Of a stretch of 64,000 bases of DNA, positions 51,614 through 64,000 are shown in pieces. Positions within the stretch are counted from its first letter, which is position 1. Each line of letters begins with the position of its first letter. The stretch spans positions 13,818,954 to 13,882,953 of the forward strand of contig ML682007.1 in assembly GCA_007922195.1 (NCBI GenBank), read 5' to 3'. The stretch comes from Podocnemis expansa. Lineage: Eukaryota > Chordata > Testudines > Podocnemididae. The notes under the pieces are model-generated. The model searched no databases. It was not told the DNA's origin and saw only the letters and a list, made by a program, of their open reading frames with translations. The translations under genes and the position numbers were made by a program.

Positions 51614-52093
51614 CGTTTGGCCTCTTCTTCTGAAATATGCCCACTAGTACATCATTTCAGGTCTTCCAATATTCTAAGCTCCTGAACATGTTCAAATAGC
51701 AGACAGGTATTTTTATATCAAGCTCCCATAGCAATATACATTTCCTTGAAGATAGACTAACTTCCATTCGAGACCCAAGATGGTTATTCACTTCTGTCCC
51801 AGTGACAACTTATAATGTCTGCAATCTCATGTCATGGACTGTGCAGAATACATGGTGCTGAGGTTTTATTGGCACTCATTTGAGATGATGTGTATAGCTT
51901 ACTCAGAAATGCAGCCATCCCAAACTCATACCTGTAAGATCTTTATACCTTATCACTTTGTTTTCCTCTCTTTTAATTTAGATAAAATTGTATTCTGATA
52001 AATCAAGCTCTTTGGTTGTTATGTTAATCTTGTAACCCTCGGGTCCCGTTGAATGGAAATAACATGCAGAGAAATGTAAGAGGAGCAGGTTCT

Positions 52094-52115
52094 GGGGGGG
52101 GGGGGGGGGGGGGGG
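52094..52115 (+). repeat. Run of 22 G
   Basis: Twenty-two consecutive G residues preceded by TTCT and followed by TGGAGAGG. Its length should be treated as uncertain because such runs are hard to sequence. Confidence 0.9.
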
Positions 52116-52564
52116 TGGAGAGGGTGAAGTAGAGAAAATGCTGCACATGTCTATGCTCCTCCTTTAGAATGACCCAATAAGGGTTTCCTTTGACAATTTA
52201 AGAGATGAGGGTAACAGACAAGAAAGGAGAATTTACTTCTGGTTTCTAGGATTCTCTAGAGAGTTTAAGCACAGATGAGGAAAGAAACTGACCCTGTAGT
52301 GAATCACTTTGGGTTTAAAAAAACTCTGTTTCCTTCTAAGAAATGTCAAACAGCCTTGGACCTTTTAGCTAGTTGTGTATGGAAATAAGAGATCCAGGGA
52401 GACTCTGGGCTTCTCTGTATACACAGAGTAATAGTGCTTTTAACAGGACTGGTATAAAGCAGGACAAATGTTGTTGCTGCAGTTATTTATATAGGTACTA
52501 ATGTGCTTTATGCTGATAGAACTGTTCTTCTATGGGAAGAGGAATTGGCTCTACTGTTCTAAGC

Positions 52565-52885
52565 CAGGGGTTTTCAAACTTTTTTCCTTGGGACCCAGTT
52601 GAAAAAATAATTTATGCCCACAACTCAATGATTACATCTTTCAGCAATGCAATCCAGTCTTTTGGTGGCAGTGGCAGGGGGTGCCATGAGCCAGTGCCTG
52701 AGTGTCTGTAACCCAGTATTGGGTCCCAACCCATGTGTGAAATCCACTCCTCTAAGTCACCGTTAGAAATACATATATATATATATATATGGTCTTGTGG
52801 TGACATGAGCAAGGTGCACCACGACCCAGTACCTGAGGCTCTGCAACCCAGTACTGGGTCCTGACCTGTGGTTTGAAAATCCTTG
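52565..52885. mobile_element. hAT-like element
   Basis: Starts CAGGGGTTTTCAAACTTTT and ends GGTTTGAAAATCCTTG, an imperfect inverted pair. No clear TSD. An (AT)9 run is internal at 52773-52790, and CCCAGTA(T/C)TGGGTCC is repeated at 52711 and 52847. Confidence 0.55.
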
Positions 52886-54035
52886 CTGAGTTTGTTACGC
52901 TATTTCAGTTTAAAAATAATCACATCTCTGAACCAAAACTTACAAAATCAGTTTGTAAGCATCTAGAGTATTATAGCATGACGTATTGCCAACTTGGATA
53001 TTCAAGAATAAATAACGCTAAAGCAAACTTAATTTCTTTCATTGACAGGTTTACTGGCCTTGTGGATGGGGGAAGCAGTAGATGTGATATAACGTGATTT
53101 ACGACTTTTGATACAGTTTGAGATGACAAGGCACTGGTGAGGTCCCATCTGGAATATTGTGTGTGGTTCTGGTCCCCCATGTTTAAAAAGGATGAATTCA
53201 AATTGGAACAAGTGCAGAGAAGGGCTACAAGGATGGTCTGTGGAGTGGAAAACCTGCCTTATGAGACAAGACTCAAGGAACTTGACTCTTTTAGCTTAAT
53301 CAAAAGAAAGTTGAGGGGTGATATGATGGCTCTCTGTAAATATATCAGTGGGATAAATATCAGGGAGTGAGAGGAATTAAAAATTTGAGTATAGCACCAA
53401 TGTGGACGCTACAATAAATGGATATAAACTGTTCATCAGGAAATTTAGGCTTGAAACTGGATGCAGGTTTCTAACTGTTAGAAGAATAAAGTTCTGGAAT
53501 AGCCTTCCATGGGAGCTGTAGGGCAAAAAACATAACTGCCTTCAAAACTGAGCTTGATAAGTTTATGGAGGGGATGGTATGATGGGATGGCCTAGTTTGG
53601 AAATTGACTGGTCTTTGATCTATGGCTACTGGTGGTGGATATGCACGTGGCCTAAGAAGGGAAGGTAGAGGGGGCGGGTTCTGAGTTATTACAGAGAATT
53701 GTTTCTTGGGTGATTGGCCATTGAGACTTGCCGACATGCTCAGGATTTAACTGATTGTCATATTTGGGGTCAGGAGGGAATTTTCCCCCAGGGCGGATTG
53801 CCTAGGACTCCGGGTTTTTTCACCTTCGCTCGTAGCATGGGGCATGGCTCACCTAGCGATGAATTCTCTGTATCTTAAAGTCCTTAAATCTTGATTTGAG
53901 GACTTAAATAACTCAGTCATAGGTTAGAGGCTTATTGCTCGGGTGGGTGGATGAAGTCTTCAGGCCTGTATTGTGCAGGAGGTCAGACTAGATGATCATT
54001 CTGGTCTTTTCTGACCATTGAGTCTATGAGAAATT
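52886..54035 (+). repeat. CR1-like LINE 3' fragment
   Basis: Encodes decayed reverse-transcriptase C-terminal blocks in one frame at 53137-53370: [29 protein letters not shown] and [10 protein letters not shown]. It ends with 3'-UTR phrases TCAGACTAGATGATCATTC and TGACCATTGAGTCTATGAG. This layout is typical of CR1 non-LTR elements in reptiles. It is a truncated, non-functional copy. Confidence 0.75.
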
Positions 54036-54089
54036 CTCATAAGGAAATGTAGAAAATGTGGTCTAGATGGAATTTCTATAAGGTTGGTG

Positions 54090-56205
54090 CAGAGCTGGTG
54101 GAAAAACCATACTTAGAGTAGTTGACAATGACCACTGATAAACTGGAAAGATGTATCAAATGGGGTCCTTTTGGGATCTCTCCTGAATCCAGTATCATTC
54201 AGTATTTTCATTAATGATGTGGTGAATGGAATGGAGAATGTGCTTATACAATATGTTTTGATGCCAAGCTGGGAGGGTCCATAAGCACTTTGGAGGGCAG
54301 TATTAGAATTCAAAATTACTGAGACAAATTGAATAATTGGTCTGAAATCAACAGGATGAAAGTCAGTAAAAACAAGTGTGAAGTACTTCACTGAGAAAGG
54401 AAATATCAAATGCACAAATATAAAATGGGGGATGACTCTCTAGGCTGTCATACAGCAGAAAAGTATTAGGGTTATAATGGATCACAAATTGAGCATGAAT
54501 CAACGCTGTGATACAGTTGCAAAAAGTTAGTATCAGTCAGAGTGTGGCATGTAAGAGATGGCAGGTAGTCATTCTGCTCTACCTTGTACTGGTGAAGCCT
54601 CTGCTGGAGCACTGTGTCTAGTTCTGGGAAAGATGGAGACAAGTCTAGAGGAGAACAACAAAAATAAGAGGTTTAAAAAACCTGACCTATGAGGAAAGGT
54701 TAAAAAATCTGAGTGTGTTTAGTCTTGAGAAAGGAGGACTGAGGGCAAGGCCTGATAATTCTTCAAAGACATTAAGGGCAGTATGAACAGGACAGTGAGC
54801 AATTGTGTCCTCTGAAAGGAGGACAAGAAGTAATTGGCTTAATCTGCAGCAAAGTACTTCAAAGTTAATATTAGTAAAATCTTTTTAACTAGGGATAAAT
54901 TAAGCACTTGGACTAGGCTTAAAAGGGAGGTTACTGGGGAAGATAATGGAGTGGCTAATATGGGACTCAAAAGAATTAAAGGAGCATCATGTAATCCATA
55001 TAAATCACCATGGGTTTATAGGAAATAGATCCTGTCAGACTAACTTGATATCGATATTATTTTATGAGATTACACATTTGGTCGATAAAGATAATACTGT
55101 AAGGTGTTGTGACTTGGTATTGTACAACATTTTGATTAAAAAACTAGAATGATGTAAAGTTAACGAGCAACACGTTACATGGACTAAAAATTGGTTAACT
55201 GATAGATCTCAGAGTGCAACTGTAAACAGGGAATTGTCATGTGGATCTGTTGCCAGTGGAGTCCTAGTGGGACCAGTTCTTGGCATTATACTGTCTAGCA
55301 GCCTAGAAGGAAACATTGATGAAGTTGCCACTAATAAAGTTTGCAAATGACATACAATTTGGTGGAGTGGTAAATACTGAAGAGGACAGATCACTGATTC
55401 AGAGAGATCTAAATTGCTTGGATGTAAACAAATGATATGTGATCTAACATGGCTAAATGTATACATCTAGGAAAAGAGAATGTAAGCCAAACTTATGCAG
55501 AGAGGGACTCTGTCCTGAGAAGCAGCAATCCTGAAAAAATCTGGGGGTTGTGGTGGACTTATCAGCTGAACATGAGCTCTCAGTGTGATGCTGTGGCCAA
55601 AAGAGCTAATGCAGTTCTGGGATATATCCAGAGAAGACGCTTGAATAGGAGCAAAGAGGTATTTTACCTCTGTGTCTGGAATTGGTGTGACTCCTGCTGA
55701 AATACCATGCCCAGTTTTGGTATCCACAATTCAAAAGGGACATTGATAAATTTAAGAGAATCCTCTGAAGAACCACAAGAATAATTAAAGGATAAGAAAA
55801 GATGCCTTATAAGTTAGGCTCAAGGAGCTCAATCTAGTTAGCTTAACAGGAAGCAAATACAGGGTTATTGATAACATTCTATATGTACCTACTTGGGAAC
55901 AAATATTTAATAATGAGCTCCTTGGTCTAGCCAAGGTATAACATGATCCAATGGCTAGAAATTGAAACTAGACAAATTCAGATTGGAAATAATGTGTAAA
56001 TTTAAAAAGAGAGCAGTTGACCATCAGAGCTGTTTACTAAAGGTGTTGGCATAATCTCCATTGGTGATAGCTTTTAAATCAAGATTGGATGTTTTTCTAA
56101 AAGATGGTCTAGAAATTATTTTGGAGAAGTTCTATGGCTGGGGCTATACATGAGGTCTGATTAGATAATCACAGTGATCCTTTCTCACCTAGAATCTATA
56201 AAAAT
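54090..56205 (+). repeat. CR1-like LINE fragments (several pieces)
   Basis: A decayed block near 54180-54240 (TTCAGTATTTTCATTAATGA) reads like the F-S-I-F-I-N-D reverse-transcriptase motif. The stretch at 55449-55700 encodes LNMSSQCDAVAKRANAVLG, a block that precedes the C-terminal motif of the copy at 53137. The end at 56090-56200 (TTGGAGAAGTTCTATGGC, GATTAGATAATCACAG) is a CR1-type 3' end. Several truncated copies or rearranged segments are possible. Confidence 0.65.
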
Positions 56206-56440
56206 GGAGATGACATTTGTATTATTGTTGACAGTTGTCCCCTGGCATGTTTTTTTTCCAGAGAGGTGGTATGTATCTGCCTCAGGTCATTTGCTGGGGT
56301 TTGCTTTAAGGGATTGTAGCAGTCAGGTTCCCACAGTGAATTGTGTTTGATCCTCCTCTTGAAGATCAATTTTTTTTCCATTTTTACAGGTGCTAAAATG
56401 CCAATTTTGAAGCACCTGTGCATTTTAAAGACTGTATCAT

Positions 56441-56568
56441 TGGTTCCAGAGGGGTGGCCATGTTAGTTAGTATACAGCAAAAAAACGATGAGAGTCCTAT
56501 GGCACCTTGAAGACTAAAAAATTTGTTAGTCATTAAGGTGCCAAAGGACACTAGTTTTTTGCTGTATC
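56441..56568. repeat. PLE-derived palindromic repeat, short, TATACAG subtype
   Basis: The left arm TTCCAGAGGGGTGGCCATG, TAGTATACAGCAAAAAAACG, GAGAGTCCTATGGCACC meets the right arm TTTGTTAGTCATTAAGGTG, CAAAGGACACTAG, TTTTTGCTGTAT with almost no spacer. Confidence 0.7.
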
Positions 56569-57439
56569 ATCAGTGTCAGTGATGTATATTATTTTAATAT
56601 CTGATACATCTTCTATTGAGATGACTATATTTTGACTTTTCCAGGAGACTATATGATCTTATTTGTTTTTTCCATCTATAACCTCTTTAATCCTATTTTA
56701 TCGGTTAGGTTGTAGAAAGGCTTTTAAAACATCTTAGAAATGATATCTTGAGTTGTGGTAATGCAAGCAGGGGTTGGTACTGTTAACTCAGGTTTGTTTT
56801 TTGAATACATTTGGATCCGTCTTTGTAAATCTTTTTTATGCAGGCCTGCCGTTAAAGCTGTAAACAGCATCCAGCATTTTTTGATCCTATCAAACTGTAT
56901 GAAGCAAACGTCTGGGATTCCATGCAGAAATGGTAGGTACATGTATGTAGCATCAGTTTCCTGACATCTCTTTTAACTCAATGTAATCTCAAGGAGTTAA
57001 ACTGCAGGCTGTTTTTAAACTGATACTACTGAACATTGCTTGTAAAGAAAGAAATGTACATGAGCTCTCTGCTTCACTGAGAACTGCTTTAGCTTAGTGT
57101 CTGATGATTAAAACAGTTTTGTTAGTTTTTTCCATGAAATTTTAATTGGGAAATTTTTAAGAAAATAAAACCCACTATGTGCTGTTTAGCACAGATGGGC
57201 TTGAGCCACAAAACTTAGATCCAGACTTTTCCAGAGCTCAAGGCCATTGGTGTTGGAGTTTGGGCCAATCTTTAATGTTTAGTCTTTCAAGAAGGCTGAC
57301 TTGTTTCCTTGGCCCAGTGTTCCGTCTGTTCCTTTTAGGAACCAGAGTTTTCTGTTTGGAGGTAAAACTGTGGAATTTTTATTTTAGGGGTTTCCAGACC
57401 TTTCCTGATGGTTGATAGTACTTTGATCCAGGTCTTAAA

Positions 57440-57600
57440 GTACTTTACTAAAGTAGCCAAGTGTTATCCTTGCCATATTACAGATCAAGCAACTGAAATT
57501 GACATGCTTGAGTTTACACAGTGACTCTTTGGCAGAGATGGGATTCGAATTCAGGATTTCCTGGCTCCCAGTCCTTGGCTGTGACCAAAAGATTATTTCA
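57440..57600 (+). repeat. MIR-like SINE fragment
   Basis: TGACTCTTTGGCAGAGATGG, GATTCGAATTCAGGATTTCC and GGCTCCCAGTCCTTGGCTG resemble the MIR core-SINE phrase order. It is diverged, so assignment is moderate. Confidence 0.5.
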
Positions 57601-60600
57601 CTATAAGCCTAATAAAGTACTAGGTTAACCATTTACATCATCATTTGCTTTCACACAGGAAGAGCAAGCTGTGCCAGAGTGAAGCCCCTCTTTAATTTGA
57701 TCCAAATACTAGAAACGTTTGTATGATTCACCATTTTTCTTTCAAACCTTTTAAAAGACCCTTTTTGGAGCTATTTCCAGCTGTTTTAGAGAACATTCCT
57801 TGATGTCCTATTTCCAGCTTCACTGAAGGAACGAAAAGGAAGTGGAGAGAGAAAAAAAGGATGAGATGTTGACGGGAGAACACTATGTGTTGGAGGAAAT
57901 TAAATCTGTCTACAAAGAATGGAGTACTATCAGGTGGGGAAATGTATGAAATCTGTTCGTTTGTTCTATCCAAATGGGAGTTCAACTTCAGAGGAAGGGG
58001 TTGGTGCTAATTGTCCATGGCCTTTCTGTGAAAATAGTGAGGATTAAGACTGAGAAATTAAACAAGTTAATGGGAGACCTCCCCCTCGCTTAAAAAGATT
58101 GAGGATTTTTTTTCCCTCCTTTCATTCCAGCTGATCTTGGGATTTTTTTTAAATACAATTATAGGATAGTGTTTCCAAGAAGTGGCTGATGAATACTATT
58201 AGATTTTTTTTTTAACCTAAAAACTTCCATAGACTTTGCTTTACGCCAACGGCTACAGGAAAAATGTGTTTGAAGTTTATTCACCGTGCTGCACTTTGGC
58301 CATCACAAAGCCAATGACTTGAACTTGTTTTTGGTGGCTTCCTTCAAGTAAATGACTCATTGCCTGAATTATCTTAGCTCATTTTATAGTGTGGTGTAGC
58401 CTGATCGTTTTAGTTACTCTTGGGACTGGTGCTGAGTGCCCTTGAAGTCAATGAAAGTTGAGGGCACTCAGTATCAGAAGTTGCTAATATTTTGTAGGTT
58501 TGAGCCCATAATTTAGGCAAAAAGCAAATTGATCTACAGTAGCTTGATGGTATATAGCTTTTCTGTATTTTCAGATCATGCCTAGAGATCATATCTAGAG
58601 AGTATGCAAGGCTTGCTGCCATCTCATTACGTCACGTAATAAGTTTTCATAGCACATACTGTTGCTTTTATTTTTTCATATTTAGACCAGAGTATAGTTT
58701 AATTAGAGGGAAAGATAAACAAATGTGTTGCGGAAAATATGTAGAATAAGCCAAATCTAGTAGCAGTTGGATTAAAGAGGCTTTTAAAAACTCTTTGAGT
58801 ATGGAGCACTTACAAGGCCAGGTTTATTAGAGATACTTATTACTCATCATATAAAAACATTGACCAATGTTAGGAAAAGGAAAACGTTATTAAGATTATT
58901 CAAGCTAGTTCCTTATAAAATAGTGTTTTGAGCACAGCCCCTGCCCAAGAAATGAACCAAGGCCTGCATCCCTCTTCAACATTTGCTTCTTAGAAGTTAA
59001 TTAACTGAGTCAGAAGTGTTCCCTTTAGCCTAAATGCCCAATGTTCTTTGAGAGCTGTAATAGAAACAACTAACATCACCAGATTACATTGCATTTAGTG
59101 TTCCAGTAAAGAGTGAGTTTGTGGGAATATTGCTTTATACATTAAAGATGTCCACATTGTCCACTTTCCCACTAACGGAAAGATATTTTTAAACTTTGTT
59201 TTTATAAGTTTCATCTTCTTTGATAGGTTTGGGTTAAAGGACATTAGCAGCTGTTCATAAATATCAGCAAATCAATGATTCTGGGGCTCGCTTTATTGAA
59301 AGCAGTAACAAACACCAGATCTTGTCTATTATCGAATACAAAAGTAGATGCAGGCTATAATTGTTTCTTACAACTTTATTACCTAATCCTCATGCTAAAT
59401 CAGTGGTCTTGCTTTGAAATGACCAAGTCAAGCATGGTGTCTTTAAAGTAATGGGTTTAAGATGAACTTCTCAAGGTTGCTATTTCTTTGGACCCTAGGA
59501 GGTACGTAAGTTTTTACCCTGGAGCAGAGCTGCTTGTTTTTGCAGGCTTTAGCAGATAATTTCCATTTATTGTCTGTCACACAGTAGGTCTAAGCCATGA
59601 TTTTTCATGTGGAAATCAAATATTTCTTAGCTTTTGTGTGGAACTCTGTGAAAATGCTTTAGTGTAGGTTTGGGGTTTTTACAGAACTCGTCATAGAAGG
59701 GAGGACATGAAGACTGAAAGATTACTGCTTGAATATTTTTCATTCATTCATTTAAAAAAATCTGAATGTTTAATTTAAACAAGCAGTTGCCAAGAGTATG
59801 TGCACAAATTGGGGAACTTCGTGGAAATGCTTCAGCCATTTGGGCACACAGTCTTCCCATGTGAACATTACATTGGCAGCTACATGTGAATTTGAGCACC
59901 TAATCTTTTAAAGAACTATTAGTGTTTTAACTTTAAAAAAAAAAACCCAAAAACTTTCAACAGCTTAACAGATGTTAAAAAATGACATATAAAGCATAGT
60001 GTATGACCCCAGCAAACTGGATAGCTGGAGCAGTAGTTTTTCTTTTTTGTTCAAATTTCCGTTCTTTTTTCTTGTGGCAACTACTGCTACACGCTGTTGT
60101 TTTTAGACATTTTTACTGAAAAAGAGACACAATTGTATGAGTTATAATATTTGTGTGCATTCCGGGGAGGAGCAGTTAAATAGCTAGTCCGGGTCAAGAG
60201 TAGGGTACCTTTATAGAAACTCCATGTATGAAAATACAGAGTAGAACTGTCCCATAATCTGTAAGTTCTGTATTAAAATACATTTAAAATAATGGACCAG
60301 TGATGCCTAGCCCTTGCATAAAATGTGTAAAAGAGCATTGGAAACTTATAGGAGACAAGTTGTGTTCAACAGAGACCAACTGGAATTTATTGTAATTCAG
60401 TGGGCTTCTTTCTCCATATCTAATACCATTTGCCACTGTAGTAATGCAGTAAGCTCTGGTCTTGAGGTTCTGAGTGCCTCATGAGCTGTCCTGAGCTTCC
60501 ACAATACTCAGTGCAGTGGATGGCAATTGAGGGTCCTCAGCAGCTTCCAAGGTAGGGCACATCATCACAAAGCAGTTCTGAGATAATGTAGGATGTAACT

Positions 60601-62039
60601 GTGGCTGTCTTGGTGGGTCTTACTGTTTGAAAAAAAAAAAAATAGATGCCTTATATCTGCTTCTGTTTTTTCTGCCTGCCAGCTGCAAACAACCAAAAGC
60701 TCCCAGCCTCCAAATTGAGTTTACAGTATTTGGGCAAATATAATGGAAAAAAAAACGGATAGGGGACCTAACGAAACAAGGGCTTTCCCATAGGTCAGCT
60801 GTCTCTTCATGCACCCACTGGAAGAAACAAGATGAAGATAAGCCAGGTGGTTGAAATATTCAGCTGACTTTACTGAGGCTTAGCACTGGGTTCATTGAAA
60901 GTTAAAATGCAGTTGACTGTCAGAGGATTTGATAATGTAATTCTATATGGAGTTCAGTCTTGCATTAGCCTCTCATCACTGTGTCCCTCTTTCTATGAAA
61001 TGGGAATGTTTGGAGGACCTGCCTGGTGGTGGCTATACAAACCTACCCTGTCTCTGGTGCGCAGGAAAGCCTCATAGTGCTGTGAAGGAGTGTGGACCTC
61101 ATGCAGGCCACACAAAGCTGTGCCCTGTCCAGCAGAACCAGAAGGGGCAGGTTTTGCCCCCCAAGTAAGGAGAACATCTCCTGCTAGGGTGAAAGCTCTG
61201 TAGCCCTGTGATTGTGTAAGCACAAGCTGGAATAATGAACCATGAGGAACCCTCTGGTTCTCCTGAGCACAAGTCTAGACTATAGGGAAAACCAGGGGAT
61301 GGTAACTGTAGATGCACAATGCACAAAAGGGCTTTTGTTTGTCCGTCTATCAATGTTCAAATAGAACTGGCGGAAGCACAGGCATACGTATCAGTGCCTT
61401 ATCTGGGACTATGTTTATTCGCACATATTCATTAGTCACATGCGTTTACCCACGTACACCAGTGTGAAGTTTGAAATTTCAAATGTGTCACAGTGGTATG
61501 GCATCAAGCAAATGGCTGCCAGGCAGTGCCAGGAACAGGATGTTTAACTTAATTATATAGGTGTGGTGTCCTCAAGAACATGCTTCTAGTAGCCTGAGAC
61601 TCATCATCTAGTATGGCTTATTTTGGTAGATGGAGAAGAAAATGAGGAAATTCTGTCTTGGACTGCACCTGTTATGAACATTAACTACTTGCATTCACTA
61701 GAACAGGACTGGCTATAACACCAAGCTACCTAGCTTTGGCTCTCAGTCATGTTGATCTCTGATGTAATTTGTAGTTTAATGAAGTGAGGGAGCATTTCTC
61801 TGCCTGCTAGCATAGTCTGGTATTCTTCCCACGACCTGTGACATCCCAAATTACAAGGAAGCGCCTAAGGGACGTGAGTATTGTATATAAGCCAGAAGCT
61901 TTATTGATCATGTTTGTGCTGCATGAGTATTCATGCAGCACTACCTGAACTCACAAAAGCCTATCCCACCTTGCATTGGCTTCAGTGTAAAACTTCAGAG
62001 GATTGGCACAGATTCATCTCCTCTTAGGTGGTTTTAAAG
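57601..62039. other. Gene-free flank, nothing named
   Basis: About 4.4 kb in which I see no exon-like frame and no classified repeat. Short chance frames occur on both strands. Confidence 0.6.
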
Positions 62040-62194
62040 CAGGCCTCGACAAATAATGTTTCTGGTCACCAAAGCGACCAGTTTTAGCAGTCTGTTGCCA
62101 AGCTCCACTGCAAAAATGTAATGGAAGAACACCCTCTGGTGACCAAAAGTAAAAATTGCTGCACCTAGCTGTGAACCAGTTTTGTCTAATTCTG
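62040..62194 (-). mobile_element. hAT miniature element, family A, copy 3, exact TSD
   Basis: In inverse orientation to the copies at 21403 and 22730. The plus-strand ends are CAGGCCTCGACAAAT and TTTTGTCTAATTCTG. Exact octamers TTTTAAAG flank it at 62032-62039 and 62195-62202. The interior contains ACCCTCTGGTGACCAAAAGT, the inverse of the core of the other copies. Confidence 0.85.
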
Positions 62195-62202
62195 TTTTAA
62201 AG

Positions 62203-64000
62203 TCCTGAGTTGGAATTGGGAAGGACTGTCCTGGGGCATTATGCCACAATGAAAGACTCCAGCTCAGGGTGGCACTGGCCAAGGAGGGAATTGATGTTCT
62301 TACCTGTCTGTTGCACAGTGCCCTGCATCAAATATTAACTTGTTGGATAGAGATAGGAGAAGTTCTTTTCCCCAGTACTGACATGTGCTGTTTCTCCTTC
62401 AAGCTTTTTCAGCTGAAGATCTCAGATCCCAAATTCAGGTAGCATGGCATTCCGCTGCTGCATCTGAGAGCACTTTTTCTGAGAATAGGTATTCTGCCAC
62501 AGTTTGTGATCCTTCATGATCTGATCCTGCTCCTATTGAATGGCAACATTCTCATTGACTTTCAAGGATGGAGCTCACATATAGCAAAGCTGAAATCAGT
62601 GGGAATTTTACTGGATTAAAGATGCAGAATCTGACCCATAGATTTTTTTTCCCCTTCCACTAATTATGTGATTCCCCCCTCCCCCCCCCAGTGGCTCAGC
62701 TAAGACCTGAGTGGTGGGTGGATCAGATAAGCTAATGGTTTACTGCATATGTGGGACTTGGTACCTCTACTCTAGAAACTGTTCATTTCACTCACTGCAA
62801 AGGAACAGAAAAAAAGAAACACTGTCCTAAGCTATACACTGTGCTTGGGAAACCCATAGTTAAATGGGCCAGCCCGTCTGTGACTATAAATGGGGAGGAG
62901 AGGAGAAAGCTAGCCAGAAAGTTCTTTTGTCACAAATACTGACAGAACTGTTTGTGCCAAAGGATTGTACAGCAAGACAGGACATCCACTAATGGGGTTA
63001 CATAGAATTGAAATGCTATTCTTTTCTCTTTATTTTGAGTGAATAGAAATGAATGCAGGCAGATGGAGGAAGGAAAACATTCTAGCTAAAAGGGTTAGTT
63101 TTATTGGCTTGAGCTAAAAATAAGTCATTTAAGTTTAAACCACAACATTTGAACAGTCTTCAAATTTGTTATTAAATTAAAAATGTTTTATACCTTATAT
63201 CAGTAGATACTGTTTATAAAATTTTAAAAACAAGAGCCAAGAACTCCCCTACTGTGTTTGTAACTTATACATCGCAACAGTGTGTAAGCACACGAGAACC
63301 ATGAGGTGAAATGGACTTGGAAGTAGCTAGCAAGATTGACTCACCTGTTCTCCTGGTGTAAACTGAGCACAGTGTAAAGAATGAACAGTAAGATGCTAAC
63401 TCGAAAAGTGATTTTAGATTTGTGGAGATTTTGTCTTAATGATCTGTTGATATTCATTACGCAGGGCTGGAAACTGGCATTTTAAAAATGTTCTTTACCT
63501 GGCAGTGCTCCTGAAAAGGTTGCTTCTACATTTCTCTTTCTCAGAGGTTTAGGGAGGTAGCTGGTGCCAAAAGAAAGACGTCAATGACATGTAATGTTGA
63601 CTGTAAAGGTTTATTTGACTTTATGTGAAGTGTTATAGTTGTTGAGTTCTGTGAGCATCTGTTAACCAATACATAGTGACAACTAGTGGTGATTGTCAAC
63701 ACAAATTCTGAAGAAAGAACAGGATTATATGTGGTGAGATTGTCCAATAGTTAAGCACTTTTGGGAACAAATTGCTATAATCATTGGCTATAATGTTTTT
63801 GATACTTGGGTTTTTGTTCCACTGGGTCTTGGAAGCAATGGCTCCTTTCAACCTTTATTGTGTCATTTGCATTGCACTGCTCAAATAGAGCTTAAATCCT
63901 GTATCTCTTCCTGCCTCATGTAATCCTTATTTACAAGAGTACTAGCATTGCTCGAGCAAGTTGCTGAGTGCCTCCTGTGACGTTCATCATTTTCTTTAGC
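62203..64000. other. Gene-free flank to the right edge
   Basis: No gene or mobile element recognised. 62515-62640 contains the phrase GATCCTGCTCCTATTGAATG, a possible palindromic-repeat arm. A C-rich run is at 62672-62690. Confidence 0.55.

Larger units (their letters stand above)
50691..52564. other. 3' flank of NDFIP1, mostly unclassified
   Basis: Contains the hairpin at 51566-51613 and the G tract at 52094-52115. No gene-like frame was found. Confidence 0.6.

Noticed and set aside
1..64000. tRNA, rRNA, CRISPR arrays, bacterial operons or prophage
   Set aside because: None seen. The repeats are interspersed eukaryotic transposons and lack regular spacers; no cloverleaf or rRNA signature was recognised.
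50691..64000. A further gene downstream of NDFIP1 (such as SPRY4)
   Set aside because: No cysteine-rich Sprouty-like coding sequence or other exon-like frame with splice sites was found in the flank.

Overview
This is a vertebrate nuclear DNA window, most likely from a turtle or another sauropsid. Genes are split into short exons with GT/AG junctions and long introns. The promoters are CpG-rich. The background is filled with CR1-like LINE remnants, short hAT-type DNA transposons, Penelope-like retroelement (PLE) debris and imperfect palindromes. The turtle attribution is inferred from the repeat mixture and was not tested by a search. There is no bacterial, phage or CRISPR content.

Two real protein-coding genes are present, in the same neighbourhood as on human 5q31. 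(1) GNPDA1, glucosamine-6-phosphate isomerase/deaminase 1, runs on the minus strand from a CpG-rich first exon near 8.5 kb to the left edge. Five coding exons (5963-5840, 4551-4450, 2964-2782, 1581-1397, 521-347) encode residues 1-256 of about 289, and the last coding exon lies off the left edge. (2) NDFIP1, Nedd4 family interacting protein 1, runs on the plus strand from a GC-rich first exon (ATG at 19862) to a polyadenylation signal at 50664. Seven coding exons encode a complete 215-residue protein with two PPxY motifs, one LPSY motif and three membrane segments, followed by a separate 3'UTR exon. The two genes are divergent, about 11 kb apart, and I see no functional link between them. GNPDA1 feeds hexosamine carbon into glycolysis; NDFIP1 recruits NEDD4-family ubiquitin ligases at Golgi and endosomal membranes.

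Layout: 1-8.5 kb GNPDA1; 7.3-9.3 kb hAT elements around the GNPDA1 promoter, one of them nested; 9.3-19.2 kb intergenic, with two hAT elements (12.26-13.59 kb), an orphan exon-like open frame at 16.28-16.47 kb, a degenerate minisatellite and CR1 pieces; 19205-19604 a 400-N assembly gap at the NDFIP1 promoter; 19.86-50.7 kb NDFIP1, whose introns carry many repeats including a PLE remnant with reverse transcriptase and GIY-YIG endonuclease fragments (27.1-28.83 kb); 50.7-64 kb gene-free 3' flank with CR1 remnants at 52.9-56.2 kb, a MIR-like piece and one hAT with an exact target duplication.

The most interesting non-gene signal is a short repeat present more than ten times, often as two head-to-head copies forming a palindrome. 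The same unit sits at the 3' tail of the PLE remnant in this window, which suggests the palindromes derive from PLE ends. Other leads are several 8-bp-TSD hAT miniature elements, four CTCF-like motifs at gene boundaries, a HEAT-repeat-like orphan exon, and an NDFIP1 3'UTR intron beginning two bases after the stop codon.
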